Shown here piece by piece: positions 34,914-44,128 of a DNA stretch of 64,000 nucleotides. Source of the DNA: Vibrio bathopelagicus (GTDB lineage: Bacteria > Pseudomonadota > Gammaproteobacteria > Enterobacterales > Vibrionaceae); the NCBI RefSeq assembly GCF_014879975.1, contig NZ_CP062500.1, positions 2,294,001 to 2,358,000 on the forward strand, given 5' to 3'. A program made the translations under genes and the position numbers. Numbering within the stretch: position 1 is the stretch's first letter; each line of letters starts with the position of its first letter. The notes below the pieces were generated by a model, which had not been told where the DNA came from, ran no database searches, and saw only the letters and a list, made by a program, of their open reading frames with translations.

Positions 34914-35594
34914 TTACAACGCCCAAACCGGTGTTAAGCCAATCACTGACGCTAATAACATCAGCAATGCTATCGTTAACTGCAGCTTCTCAGGTGTTTT
35001 GACAAACAGTAAATGCCAACACCAAACCACGATAGAAGAGATAAGCAAAGCAAAGCTAAACAACAAGGTTGAAATAACAGGTTCTAATTGCGCTTCCGAC
35101 AGTGAATAAACGTTAATCACGGTCACCAACACCACCAGCATGCCACTTAATACACCCACAACAGGCAGAACGCGGTGAAATGCTTGTAAGCGCGTTCTTG
35201 CGATAGTCAGCAGTAAATGTCCGAAAGAAGCACCCAGTAAAGCCACCAGCAACACAGTCGCAATAATACCGACTGGATTTACCTGTTCGCTTGCTTGGAT
35301 AGCGACGTATGACAGCGCCAAACCACACGCAAGGTACATCACCCAGATAGGGCCTGAGTCACGTGTCTTCTTAGTTTGAACTTGAGAATAGAAGTAAAAG
35401 ATAGCGAATACGATCAAAAACGCTTCAATTCTTAATGAAGCAACAGCAAGCCAAAGCACGCCAATCGCAGGTAACATCTTGTGAATACGGCCACGTTGAC
35501 CAGGGCAAATATCACCCTTCACTAAGATTAAAGTTAAGATCAGTTGGGCTCCTAATAACATGGGAGCAAATTGTACTAATAATGATTCGACCAT
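34914..35594 (-). CDS. Integral membrane protein, function unknown
   Basis: 226 residues, very hydrophobic, with about seven predicted helices (for example residues 8-25, 40-65, 82-100, 108-130, 142-163, 172-195, 203-224). The short cytoplasmic or periplasmic loops are Lys/Arg-rich near residue 75 (QVQTKKTRD) and near 132 (RTRLQAFHR). I do not recognise a family. It has no linked gene in the same direction except DUF4250 132 bases downstream. Confidence 0.7.
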   Translation of the reverse strand: MVESLLVQFAPMLLGAQLILTLILVKGDICPGQRGRIHKMLPAIGVLWLAVASLRIEAFLIVFAIFYFYSQVQTKKTRDSGPIWVMYLACGLALSYVAIQASEQVNPVGIIATVLLVALLGASFGHLLLTIARTRLQAFHRVLPVVGVLSGMLVVLVTVINVYSLSEAQLEPVISTLLFSFALLISSIVVWCWHLLFVKTPEKLQLTIALLMLLASVIGLTPVWAL

Positions 35595-35832
35595 TGTGGA
35601 TCTACTTATTCAGACTTATTTTCGCGAATAATATCAAAAACTACCCCGAACACTAATCAAAATCACAAATTAGCGACACGACTCTACGCTTCTACTATGC
35701 TGTTCTATGGTGTGGCGGGTGGTGGTTAACGACTAAATCCAAAAAGACATCAGAACTAACAGGGGCATGTTCTACTGGCTAGTCTAGCCTCATGCCGCTA
35801 TAATTCCCGCCTCAAAAATCAGAGGTTGAAAT

Positions 35833-38220
35833 ATGTACAGCGATATCACTCCTATTCACGAACACAAAAAATACTGGGCCGAGTGCTACGGAACAGCACC
35901 CTTTTTGCCTACCAGTAGAAAGGAGATGGATGCTCTTGGATGGGATAGCTGTGACATTATTATTGTAACTGGTGACGCTTATGTCGATCACCCGAGTTTT
36001 GGTATGGCTATCATTGGCCGTTTACTTGAAGCTCAAGGTTTCCGCGTGGGCATCATTGCCCAACCAAAGTGGGACAGTAAGGATGCCTTCATGGGACTGG
36101 GTCGACCTAACCTATTCTTCGGCATCACTGCGGGTAACATGGATTCCATGATCAACCGCTATACCTCTGATCGCAAACTTCGTCACGACGATGCCTACAC
36201 ACCAAACAATGAAGGTGGTAAGCGTCCTGACCGTGCAACTCTGATTTATTCTCAACGTTGTCGTGAAGCCTACAAAGGCACACCAATCGTACTTGGTGGT
36301 ATTGAAGCAAGCTTACGTCGCGTTGCACACTACGACTACTGGTCTGATAAAGTTCGTCGCTCTGTATTGTTTGATGCAAAAGCAGACATTCTTCTTTTCG
36401 GTAACGCCGAGCGTGCGCTGGTTGAAGTTGCACACCGCCTTGCTGATGGTGAAGAGATCAGCAACCTAACTAACATTCGCGGTACAGCAATCAACTTGCC
36501 AGCAGCGCCTGAAGGTTACAAAATTATCGATTCTTCTCGTATCGAAAAACCGAACAAAGCCTACGTTCCGGTTAACCCATACGAAGTAGAAACGCAGTGT
36601 GATACCAAGAAAGATGAAAAAGAAGAAGTAAAGGCGCAGCCGATTACCATTCGTCCTTCTCGTCACGATGCAAAAACAACCGCGGTTCGTATCCCTGGTT
36701 TCGAAAAGCTAAATAACGACCGTATTCTTTACGCTCACGCTAGCCGTATTTTGCACCTAGAAACCAACCCGTATTCGGGTCGTGCTCTTATTCAACGTCA
36801 CGGTGACCGCGAGCTATGGGTAAACCAAGCACCAATTCCTCTTGCTACTGAAGAGATGGATTACGTGTTTGGCCTTGCGTACAAGCGTGTTCCTCACCCT
36901 ATGTATGGCAAAGCAAAGATTCCTGCATACGACATGATCAAAACCTCGGTTAACATCATGCGTGGTTGTTTTGGTGGTTGTTCTTTCTGTTCAATCACAG
37001 AGCACGAAGGTCGTATCATTCAGAACCGTTCGAAAGAATCGATCTTGGATGAAATCGAAGATATTAAAGATAAAGTACCTGGCTTTACCGGTACCATTTC
37101 TGACTTGGGTGGCCCAACAGCGAACATGTATCGCTTAGGTTGTTCTGATCCTAAAGCTGAAATTAACTGTCGTCGCCCATCATGTGTGTTCCCTAAAATC
37201 TGTGAAAAACTGAACACAGACCACCAGCACACCATTGACCTTTACCGCTCAGCGAGAAAGGTTCCGGGCATCAAGAAAGTAATGATCGCATCAGGCGTTC
37301 GTTATGACCTTGCGATTGAATCTCCAGAATACGTACGTGAGCTTGTGACTCACCATGTTGGTGGTTACCTGAAGATTGCTCCAGAGCATACTGAAAAAGG
37401 CCCTCTGGATCTGATGATGAAACCGGGTATGGGTACTTACGATCGTTTCAAAGAGATGTTCGAGAAGTACAGCGCTGAAGCTGGTAAAAAACAGTATCTA
37501 ATTCCTTACTTCATCTCTGCTCACCCGGGCACGGAAGATGAAGACATGCTTAACCTTGCGTTGTGGCTGAAAAAGCATAACTACGAGTGTGACCAAGTAC
37601 AGAACTTCTACCCATCGCCAATGTGTAATGCAACGTCGATGTACTACTCAGAGACCAACCCTCTGAAGCGCGTGAAATACAAAAAACGTGAAGATGTTCC
37701 AGTGCCAAAAGGCGATCGTCAACGTCGTCTGCATAAAGCATTGCTTCGTTACCACGATCCAGAAAACTGGAAAATCATCCGTGAAGCACTGATCAGTATG
37801 GGCAAAAAGCACCTAATTGGTGACAAAATAAACTGCCTAGTACCAGAAGAAGATTTTGAAGCTCAGACACCGGCACAGCGTCGTAAGTCTGGTCGTCATG
37901 GCTCACAACGTTTTGCAACTAAGCACAGTAAATCTCAACCGGGTCTTGGCGGCGAAAGCCCTCGTAACCATAAGCCTGGTGGCAATAAACCTAAACCGGG
38001 TGGTAAGAAGCCAACAGGTAGCCAAAGCAACGGAAAGCAGAACGGTAATGGTAACGCGAATAAGCCAGCGACTGGCTTCATCAAAAAAGCCCCTGGTAGT
38101 CAGCAATCGCAAGGCAACGGCGGCGGTAATGGCAAGCCAAACCGCAGCAAAGCGGGCAATGGTCAAGGTGGCAAACCTTCGGGTAACGGAAAGAATCGCC
38201 AGCGCGCCACACAGCGTTAA
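35833..38220 (+). CDS. ygiQ: YgiQ-type radical SAM protein
   Basis: 795 residues. The radical-SAM cluster motif is CFGGCSFC (Cys x3 Cys x2 Cys) near residue 380, followed by [13 protein letters not shown]. The N-terminal UPF0313 domain starts with [36 protein letters not shown], similar to cobalamin-binding folds of some radical SAM proteins. The last ~110 residues are a Gly/Asn/Lys/Gln-rich low-complexity tail (from about residue 690), common in Vibrio YgiQ and probably disordered. The reaction is unknown. It is a single-gene unit. Confidence 0.93.
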   Translation: MYSDITPIHEHKKYWAECYGTAPFLPTSRKEMDALGWDSCDIIIVTGDAYVDHPSFGMAIIGRLLEAQGFRVGIIAQPKWDSKDAFMGLGRPNLFFGITAGNMDSMINRYTSDRKLRHDDAYTPNNEGGKRPDRATLIYSQRCREAYKGTPIVLGGIEASLRRVAHYDYWSDKVRRSVLFDAKADILLFGNAERALVEVAHRLADGEEISNLTNIRGTAINLPAAPEGYKIIDSSRIEKPNKAYVPVNPYEVETQCDTKKDEKEEVKAQPITIRPSRHDAKTTAVRIPGFEKLNNDRILYAHASRILHLETNPYSGRALIQRHGDRELWVNQAPIPLATEEMDYVFGLAYKRVPHPMYGKAKIPAYDMIKTSVNIMRGCFGGCSFCSITEHEGRIIQNRSKESILDEIEDIKDKVPGFTGTISDLGGPTANMYRLGCSDPKAEINCRRPSCVFPKICEKLNTDHQHTIDLYRSARKVPGIKKVMIASGVRYDLAIESPEYVRELVTHHVGGYLKIAPEHTEKGPLDLMMKPGMGTYDRFKEMFEKYSAEAGKKQYLIPYFISAHPGTEDEDMLNLALWLKKHNYECDQVQNFYPSPMCNATSMYYSETNPLKRVKYKKREDVPVPKGDRQRRLHKALLRYHDPENWKIIREALISMGKKHLIGDKINCLVPEEDFEAQTPAQRRKSGRHGSQRFATKHSKSQPGLGGESPRNHKPGGNKPKPGGKKPTGSQSNGKQNGNGNANKPATGFIKKAPGSQQSQGNGGGNGKPNRSKAGNGQGGKPSGNGKNRQRATQR

Positions 38221-38251
38221 TATAGCGAACCCATTTACTTCGCTATCGTAA

Positions 38252-38288
38252 AAAATACAAAGCGCAGCTATTTAGCTGCGCTTTTTTG
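38252..38288. terminator. Terminator between ygiQ and the cupin regulator gene
   Basis: AAGCGCAGCTA/TAGCTGCGCTT is flanked by AAAAATAC and TTTTTTG. It serves both convergent genes. Confidence 0.9.
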
Positions 38289-38326
38289 TGTCTGGAAGAT
38301 TTTCCAAATGGTTTCAAGCAATGAAC

Positions 38327-38965
38327 CTACGAACGCTGCCATTGGTCGGGGTAATGGATAATGTCGTGGAAAACCGCTTTCTCTGTGCCGATGTTTTTAT
38401 AACCATGAGGTTGCTCAGCGTTAAAACGTACCGCTTGCCCCGGGCTCAGTTCATGCCAGTCATCATCGAAGAACACCGCCATACGTCCTGCAATACACAA
38501 TATATGCTCGGTCACTCCGGCATTGTGCGGCTCAGAAAAGTGCTCATAGTTTTCAGCTAATCCCAACTCATACACTTCAAAACCCACAGAGGGCTCAAAC
38601 GGAAAAATAACACTGACCGAGAAGCCCTCATTCAAGCTTTCATCACGCAATTCATTTGCGTCTCGGAACAAACTCACCAGCTCATTACTAGAGCAAGACA
38701 AAATCAAACTCGAGAATGAAACGTTCAAACCAGTGGCGATTTGCCATAGCTTCGCGACGGTTGGGCTCGATTCACCACGTTCAATCTGCCCTAACATCGC
38801 TTTGCTGACACCAGTCGCTTTGGCAGTCGCGTCGAGACTCCACCCTTTCTCTTTACGAATTCGCTTTAGGTTGTGGCTGACTTGCACGTCGTTTTGGTCA
38901 CTCAAACTCTCTTTTACGTTAAAGCTAGTTTCCACATTCATGTTCTTCGGCATGTTTTCGTTCAT
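38327..38965 (-). CDS. sutR: HTH-cupin regulator (SutR/YdcN-like)
   Basis: 212 residues. An XRE-type helix-turn-helix (residues 32-75: LKRIRKEKGWSLDATAKATGVSKAMLGQIERGESSPTVAKLW) is followed by a cupin domain (residues 130-205: HILCIAGRMAVFFDDDWHELSPGQAVRFNAEQPHGYKN). It is divergent from a BenE/YdcO transporter gene, the same pair as ydcN-ydcO in E. coli. Two matching operator-like sites lie between the genes. The gene symbol follows that context and is less certain than the family. Confidence 0.85.
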   Translation of the reverse strand: MNENMPKNMNVETSFNVKESLSDQNDVQVSHNLKRIRKEKGWSLDATAKATGVSKAMLGQIERGESSPTVAKLWQIATGLNVSFSSLILSCSSNELVSLFRDANELRDESLNEGFSVSVIFPFEPSVGFEVYELGLAENYEHFSEPHNAGVTEHILCIAGRMAVFFDDDWHELSPGQAVRFNAEQPHGYKNIGTEKAVFHDIIHYPDQWQRS

Positions 38966-39025
38966 CTACCTATTTAAGTTTGCTCGTGCTTAAAGTTATC
39001 GCGAACAAAATTCAAACAAATAACT

Positions 39026-39047
39026 CTTGTGCGCTATAACGCACAAG
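39026..39047. promoter_or_regulatory. Operator-like palindrome between sutR and benE
   Basis: CTTGTGCG-CTATAA-CGCACAAG has perfect 8-base arms. A second right half with centre, TATAACGCACAA (39072-39083), lies 37 bases further on, close to the transporter start. Two related sites fit autoregulation and control of the transporter by the HTH-cupin protein. Confidence 0.65.
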
Positions 39048-39097
39048 TGCTAAGTTAAGTTCTATGTATGTTATAACGCACAACGAGAGTGGTTAGT

Positions 39098-40312
39098 ATG
39101 GGTCAGGTTAAGTTTTCTCACCTCAGTACTGGTTTTATTGCGGTATTTATCGGTTATGCGAGTGCGGCAGCAATCATCTTCCAAGCGGCGACCAGTGCAG
39201 GAGCCAACCAGCAGCAGATTGCTTCATGGTTTTGGGCGCTCGGAATTGGCATGGGCGTGTCGACGATTCTATTGTCGTGGCGATACAAGCAACCAATAGT
39301 GACTGCGTGGTCGACACCGGGCGCTGCATTACTGATCACCTCGTTGGATGGACTCACCGTTGAACAAGCAGTGGCTATCTTCCTATTTAGCTCACTGCTG
39401 ATAACCATTACCGGTCTAACTAGCATCTTTGATACGCTGCTTAAACGAATACCCACATCGATTGCCTCTGCGATGCTGGCTGGTGTGTTGTGGATGTTTG
39501 GAATTGGAATTTTCACCTCTTTGTCTCAAGAGGCCATTATCATCGGCACCATGTTAGCCGCGTATATTTTTGCCAAACCTAAGTTTGGTAATCTATTGAT
39601 TCCTTTTATTTTAATGCTTGCAGTAATAATGAGCGGGGTCGCGGGAAAGCTCGATTTATCGGATGTGAGCTTAACGCTGACTCAACCAATGTTCATCACA
39701 CCAGATTTTGATTTGGCGTCTTTATTGAGTGTTGGGATTCCGTTATTTGTGGTGACAATGGCATCACAAAATCTGCCTGGGTTCGCCGTATTGAAAGCTA
39801 ATGGTTATAACCCACCAGCGTCACGAATTATCACCACGACAGGCGTTACCGGTGTGTTGCTCGCTCCCTTTGGTGGTTTTGCCTTTAACTTGGCGGCTCT
39901 GACAGGGGCAATATGCATGAGCCCCAACGCTGACCCAAACCCGAAAAGTCGTTACAAAGCAGCATTAGCGATGGGTGGTTTCTATTTGCTGGCAGGGGTA
40001 TTAGGCACAACCTTTGTTTCTCTGTTTTCATCGGTTCCGCAAGCCATCATTATTACCATTGCAGGGCTGGCCTTGTTACCGACGCTTGCGAACAGCCTGA
40101 CGACAGCACTTGCTGATGACACACATAGAGAAGCGGCGTTACTCACCTTTTTGCTGACTGCTTCTGGGATTAACTTTGCTGGCGTTGGCAGTGCATTTTG
40201 GGGACTGTGTTTGGGCTTAGCCTGCTACGGGATAAAGAATTGGCAGTTAAAAGCGGCTCAAACAAAGCCAACTCAACCTACACAAGCGAACGAAGGTAAA
40301 GAACAAAGTTAG
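39098..40312 (+). CDS. BenE/YdcO family transporter
   Basis: 404 residues from the ATG at 39098 (GAGAG eight bases upstream; a GTG at 39089 is the alternative). The benzoate:H+ symporter family (TC 2.A.46) has about 12 helices and motifs such as PIVTAWSTPGAALLIT near residue 65 and MASQNLPGFAVLKANGYNPP near 225. The sequence GGFAFNLAALTGAICMSP follows. Substrate in Vibrio is unknown; YdcO in E. coli is also not fully assigned. The tail (QTKPTQPTQANEGKEQ) is hydrophilic. Confidence 0.88.
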   Translation: MGQVKFSHLSTGFIAVFIGYASAAAIIFQAATSAGANQQQIASWFWALGIGMGVSTILLSWRYKQPIVTAWSTPGAALLITSLDGLTVEQAVAIFLFSSLLITITGLTSIFDTLLKRIPTSIASAMLAGVLWMFGIGIFTSLSQEAIIIGTMLAAYIFAKPKFGNLLIPFILMLAVIMSGVAGKLDLSDVSLTLTQPMFITPDFDLASLLSVGIPLFVVTMASQNLPGFAVLKANGYNPPASRIITTTGVTGVLLAPFGGFAFNLAALTGAICMSPNADPNPKSRYKAALAMGGFYLLAGVLGTTFVSLFSSVPQAIIITIAGLALLPTLANSLTTALADDTHREAALLTFLLTASGINFAGVGSAFWGLCLGLACYGIKNWQLKAAQTKPTQPTQANEGKEQS

Positions 40313-40346
40313 AATGACCAATCGTCTTCAATAGTCAATGTTCAAT

Positions 40347-40380
40347 AAAAAAGCAAGTCATTGGATAACTTGCCTTTTTC
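40347..40380. terminator. Hairpin terminator between benE and gtrA
   Basis: GCAAGT/ACTTGC is flanked by AAAAAA and CTTTTTC. The stem is short but both flanks fit a bidirectional terminator for convergent genes. Confidence 0.65.
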
Positions 40381-40388
40381 TTTCTTGT

Positions 40389-40826
40389 CTAACGGGTAAA
40401 AACCCAATACTGACTAAACAGATAGTTAGTAACCATACCAACCAAGATTCCAACGACCATTGCGATAAACACAGCCCCAGTAAACGCAGGCAGTAATTCC
40501 GTCATCAGCTTAAAACACAGTAAATTAGGTACCGCAGATATAGAAGCTGAGAACATGAACTTTTGCCACTGGATCAATTTTTCAGACCAACTACCCTGCC
40601 CTTTAAACTCAAAGGTCAGCACACGATTCCCAAACCACGTTGTCGTTGCAGCAGCAATGAAGGAGCCAATTCGCGCAGTCATTAAAGGCAACCCAACAAC
40701 GTAATGCAGCAATGAAAACACTAGGCAATCAACAACAAACCCGCCAACACCAACCACTGCAAACCGAACCATCTTGTGATGGGACTGAAGCCTTCGGCTT
40801 TGTGTCTGAAGCTTGTAATTGATCAT
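40389..40826 (-). CDS. gtrA: GtrA-family membrane protein
   Basis: 145 residues from the ATG at 40826, with AGGG six bases upstream. The frame is open to 40862, but that start overlaps the preceding gene by 23 bases. Four hydrophobic helices carry the GtrA motif VRFAVVGVGGFVVDCLVFSLLH and GNRVLTFEFKG, with NYLFSQYWVFTR at the end. GtrA proteins are thought to flip undecaprenyl-phosphate-linked sugars across the inner membrane. It is third in an operon after gtrB-like and GT39 genes. Confidence 0.85.
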   Translation of the reverse strand: MINYKLQTQSRRLQSHHKMVRFAVVGVGGFVVDCLVFSLLHYVVGLPLMTARIGSFIAAATTTWFGNRVLTFEFKGQGSWSEKLIQWQKFMFSASISAVPNLLCFKLMTELLPAFTGAVFIAMVVGILVGMVTNYLFSQYWVFTR

Positions 40827-40839
40827 TCGCAGCCCTGAG

Positions 40840-42309
40840 TTAACGCTGAACATCACTTTCACTTCGAATGTGACTCAACGACAAATTTGGTTTGATGTTT
40901 TGGCTATGACAACTGAACAAAGCACGCTTTATTTTCACCGTCGGTTCCAAAATACACGTTAACGCGTTGTCTTTAATCTTGGTTTCTACTTCCGCTCTTT
41001 TACCAATCAAATAGAACTTGTCGATACCGTCTAGTTGCCCGATATCAAGTAGCTTCTTCGCTTGCCCATGGCTATAAAATTGCCCTGAGAACGGTCGCTT
41101 TCCTACATAAAAACTCGGTGATGAATCGGTGATCTGTTCGAAGATGATACGGTCACTTTTTTCGTTTGCCTTACCTAGGTTCAGGTAAACCATCGCAATC
41201 ATCAGCAACACTGGCAGAACCAAAGCCACACTCGAGAACCACTTCTTATCTTTTTCTACAACAAGTATAGCAACCAGCAAACCAAGGGCTGGAATACCAG
41301 GTAGGACATACGCTGGGAGAATATTGCCCGCCATAGTGAAAAGGATAAGAGGCGAAATCAGCCAGCACACAAGGAATGAAAACAAACCTCTATTTTCAGT
41401 ATTAATTTCTGCAATTTTCTTACGTCGAGCAAACGCTAATATAGGCAATACAATCGACCAAGGAGCAGCGGCTTGAATCCAGAACACCCAGATCATGCCT
41501 CGTGTTTCATCGTGAGCTGAACCGTAAAGGTCCCCTTCCCAACCACTCACAACAAAACGCTTAAAGTGCTCGCCAACGATGAAATAATCAATGAAACCCG
41601 GCGTTGCCATTTCAGCCATGATGTACCACGGCAGCGCGATCGCTAGCATCACACCTAGACCAGACAACAATGGAAAGCGTTGCCACAACACCTTAAAAGC
41701 GCCAAAGAAACCGTGTTGTAAGACCAACCAAGGGAATACTGCGATACCCATGATGACAATCGCTACCGGCCCTTTTGCAAGCAAGCCTAGAGCTAAACCA
41801 ATAAAACCAACATAACCCCAATATCTATTGGTCTTCGCACTACCTTCTCCCTTCCAACATAGATAGAAACCTAACATGGCAATGGTCATCGCCAAGGTTA
41901 ATGCTATGTCTGTCATCACAGCACCCGCCGCAATTGAGAAAATACCGCATGTCGCCAACACCACCGCGGCAACCAACGCACTTTGCCCAGTTCGTTTCGC
42001 CATGTAAGCCGTCAACAAAATCGTTGCTACGCCAGCCAACCAATGTGGTGCGCGAACGGCGAACTCACTCAAACCGAATAACTCAATGCCGATAGCGCTC
42101 ATCCATGTGAACAACGGTGGCTTACCCCAAAAAGGAATACCGTAATCAAACTGCGGTGTTAACCAGTTCCCTGTTTCCACCATTAAACGAGCCATTTCGC
42201 CATAGCGCGCTTCTGTGGTGTCCATTAATGGGTAAGTCGCCAGAGATAAAAGCCTTAGAACCAATGCAAAAGCCAACAAGTACCATAGGTGCGTTCGGTT
42301 CAGGCTCAT
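40840..42309 (-). CDS. GT39/ArnT-like membrane glycosyltransferase
   Basis: 489 residues with 11-12 helices. The N-terminal loop MDTTEARYGEMARLMVETGNWLTPQFDYGIPFWGKPPLFTWM is the hallmark of the ArnT/PMT (GT-C) superfamily, with the catalytic Asp near residue 30. These enzymes transfer a sugar from a polyprenyl carrier to lipid A or another envelope acceptor. Its start overlaps the stop of the GT2 gene by four bases (ATGA). Together with GtrB and GtrA it makes a three-step sugar transfer set. Acceptor and sugar cannot be read from sequence. Confidence 0.88.
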   Translation of the reverse strand: MSLNRTHLWYLLAFALVLRLLSLATYPLMDTTEARYGEMARLMVETGNWLTPQFDYGIPFWGKPPLFTWMSAIGIELFGLSEFAVRAPHWLAGVATILLTAYMAKRTGQSALVAAVVLATCGIFSIAAGAVMTDIALTLAMTIAMLGFYLCWKGEGSAKTNRYWGYVGFIGLALGLLAKGPVAIVIMGIAVFPWLVLQHGFFGAFKVLWQRFPLLSGLGVMLAIALPWYIMAEMATPGFIDYFIVGEHFKRFVVSGWEGDLYGSAHDETRGMIWVFWIQAAAPWSIVLPILAFARRKKIAEINTENRGLFSFLVCWLISPLILFTMAGNILPAYVLPGIPALGLLVAILVVEKDKKWFSSVALVLPVLLMIAMVYLNLGKANEKSDRIIFEQITDSSPSFYVGKRPFSGQFYSHGQAKKLLDIGQLDGIDKFYLIGKRAEVETKIKDNALTCILEPTVKIKRALFSCHSQNIKPNLSLSHIRSESDVQR

Positions 42310-43325
42310 GCTGACTCCTCTAATTTAAAATGTGTTTTTAATGCAGGTGTATCGACCACCGATTGGATCAGATACAAAGGACGATTCTTGGTTTCAATGA
42401 AAATACGACCTATGTACTCTCCCATTAAACCAATACTCAGAAGTTGAATGCCGCCAAGGGCAAGCTGAACGACCATCATTGATGGGTAGCCCGTGATAGG
42501 CTCACCAAACATCATGGTTTTGAACACGATGACCATCCCATACACAAAAGCAGTCAGCGCAACTAACCCTCCCAATGCGGTAGCGATGCGCAGTGGACGA
42601 ATCGAGAATGAGGTAATACCATCCATCGCCAATCCAATGAGCTTGAGGTAGTTCCATTTCGTTTCACCGCAGAAGCGAGCATCACGCTTAAATTGGAGCG
42701 TCGCTTGTCGGAATCCTGGCCATGAAAAAATGCCTTTCATGTAACGGTTACGTTCTGGAAGTTGATTGATATGGTCGACAACTTCGCGGCTTAACAGTCG
42801 AAAATCGCCCACGTTCTCAGGCACATCAATCTTCGCAGCCACGTTCATTACTTTGTAAAAGCTTGCCGCTGAAAACTTCTTGAACCACGTTTCACCGTCA
42901 CGTTGGCTGCGCTGCATATTGACCACGTCATAGCCTTCGCGCCATTTCGCGATCATTTGCGGAATCAGCTCCGGTGGATCTTGCAGATCTGCATCGAGCA
43001 GAATCACGGCTTGTCCACGGCAATGTTCAAGGCCAGCACTCATGGCTGACTCTTTCCCAAAATTACGGCTTAAACCAATAACAGAAATTGAACTGTTGAT
43101 TGAAGTAAATGAACTCACCAAGTCCAAGCTGTTGTCTTTGCTGCCATCGTCAACATAAACAATCTCGCTCGTAATCGGTAAGCTATCGAGAACCTTAGTG
43201 AGGCGCGAGTGGAACTCTTCCAACACCTCTTGTTCATCGTAGAAAGGCACAATGATAGACAGAGATACCGCAGGATTAATCTGCGATGTAGATATCTTAG
43301 GGTGGCTAATATGAAGTTCAGACAT
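42306..43325 (-). CDS. gtrB: GtrB/DPM1-like polyprenyl-phosphate glycosyltransferase
   Basis: 339 residues. The N-terminal GT-A domain has SIIVPFYDEQEVLEEFHSRL, YVDDGSKDNS and the metal-binding DADLQDPPELI near residue 118. Two helices at the C terminus (residues 232-258 and 270-295) anchor it. This family loads a sugar from a nucleotide donor onto undecaprenyl phosphate. It is the first gene of the GtrB-GT39-GtrA operon, divergent from a two-component system with 125 bases between the coding starts. Confidence 0.88.
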   Translation of the reverse strand: MSELHISHPKISTSQINPAVSLSIIVPFYDEQEVLEEFHSRLTKVLDSLPITSEIVYVDDGSKDNSLDLVSSFTSINSSISVIGLSRNFGKESAMSAGLEHCRGQAVILLDADLQDPPELIPQMIAKWREGYDVVNMQRSQRDGETWFKKFSAASFYKVMNVAAKIDVPENVGDFRLLSREVVDHINQLPERNRYMKGIFSWPGFRQATLQFKRDARFCGETKWNYLKLIGLAMDGITSFSIRPLRIATALGGLVALTAFVYGMVIVFKTMMFGEPITGYPSMMVVQLALGGIQLLSIGLMGEYIGRIFIETKNRPLYLIQSVVDTPALKTHFKLEESA

Positions 43326-43450
43326 AATACGTTCTTCTATTTTTTAATCTGAAGCCAATCTACCCTCCCATAAGTGAAAGTTATGTTATTGACATATTTT
43401 TCACGCTCACTCAGGATAATGTTACTGTCTATTTCTGTATGAGAATCAAA

Positions 43451-44128
43451 ATGAAACGAGTTCTATTAGTCGAAGATAACCGTGAAATTGCAGGTGTCTT
43501 GTTTGATTACTTTGAGTGTATTGGTATGGAACTCGATTATGCGGACAACGGCGAACTTGGCCTGCAACTCGCAATGGAAAACTCATTTGATATCATCATA
43601 TTAGATCTAATGCTGCCGAGAATGGACGGACTAACGGTTTGTAATAAACTGCGAGATCAAGGCAACGCGACACCTATTTTGATGTTGACTGCATTGGATA
43701 GCCGAGACGATATGCTAAAAGGCTTTGAACATGGCGCCGATGATTACCTTACCAAGCCTTTTGATTTGGATATTTTAGAAGCGAGAATGAACGCGCTGGT
43801 TCGTCGTTACCGAGGAAAAGTCGCCTCTTCTAAGCTTCAGTTTGGTGAACTCACCATCGACCAAAAAACCCGTAAAGCTTACCGCCAAGACAAGCTTCTT
43901 GCGCTAAACCCAACCACTTACACCATACTTGAGATGCTTTGCCAAAGCGCACCTGAAGTGGTCACTCGCGAAGATATCTCATACAAACTTTGGGAAGAAG
44001 ACGAGCCCAACAACGATGTGTTACGTAGCCATATCTATCAATTACGTAATCAACTCGACAAGCCTTTCGACACCCAAATGTTGATTACCGTCCCTAAAGT
44101 AGGATTCCGTATGGAGTCATCGAATTGA
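43451..44128 (+). CDS. OmpR-family response regulator
   Basis: 225 residues from the ATG at 43451 (GAG upstream; the ATG at 43439 lacks a site). The receiver domain has VLLVEDNREI, Asp in IIILDLMLPRMDG near residue 52, and Lys in DDYLTKPFDLD. The C-terminal winged helix has LALNPTTYTILEMLCQSAPEVVTREDISYKLW and SHIYQLRNQLDKPF. Its stop overlaps the kinase start, so they form a co-translated pair. Being divergent from the glycosyltransferase operon, it probably regulates it. Confidence 0.92.
   Translation: MKRVLLVEDNREIAGVLFDYFECIGMELDYADNGELGLQLAMENSFDIIILDLMLPRMDGLTVCNKLRDQGNATPILMLTALDSRDDMLKGFEHGADDYLTKPFDLDILEARMNALVRRYRGKVASSKLQFGELTIDQKTRKAYRQDKLLALNPTTYTILEMLCQSAPEVVTREDISYKLWEEDEPNNDVLRSHIYQLRNQLDKPFDTQMLITVPKVGFRMESSN

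Noticed and set aside
37900..38217. Repeat array or CRISPR-like pattern at the ygiQ 3' end
   Set aside because: It is low-complexity coding sequence for a Gly/Asn/Lys-rich tail in frame with ygiQ, without regular repeats and spacers.
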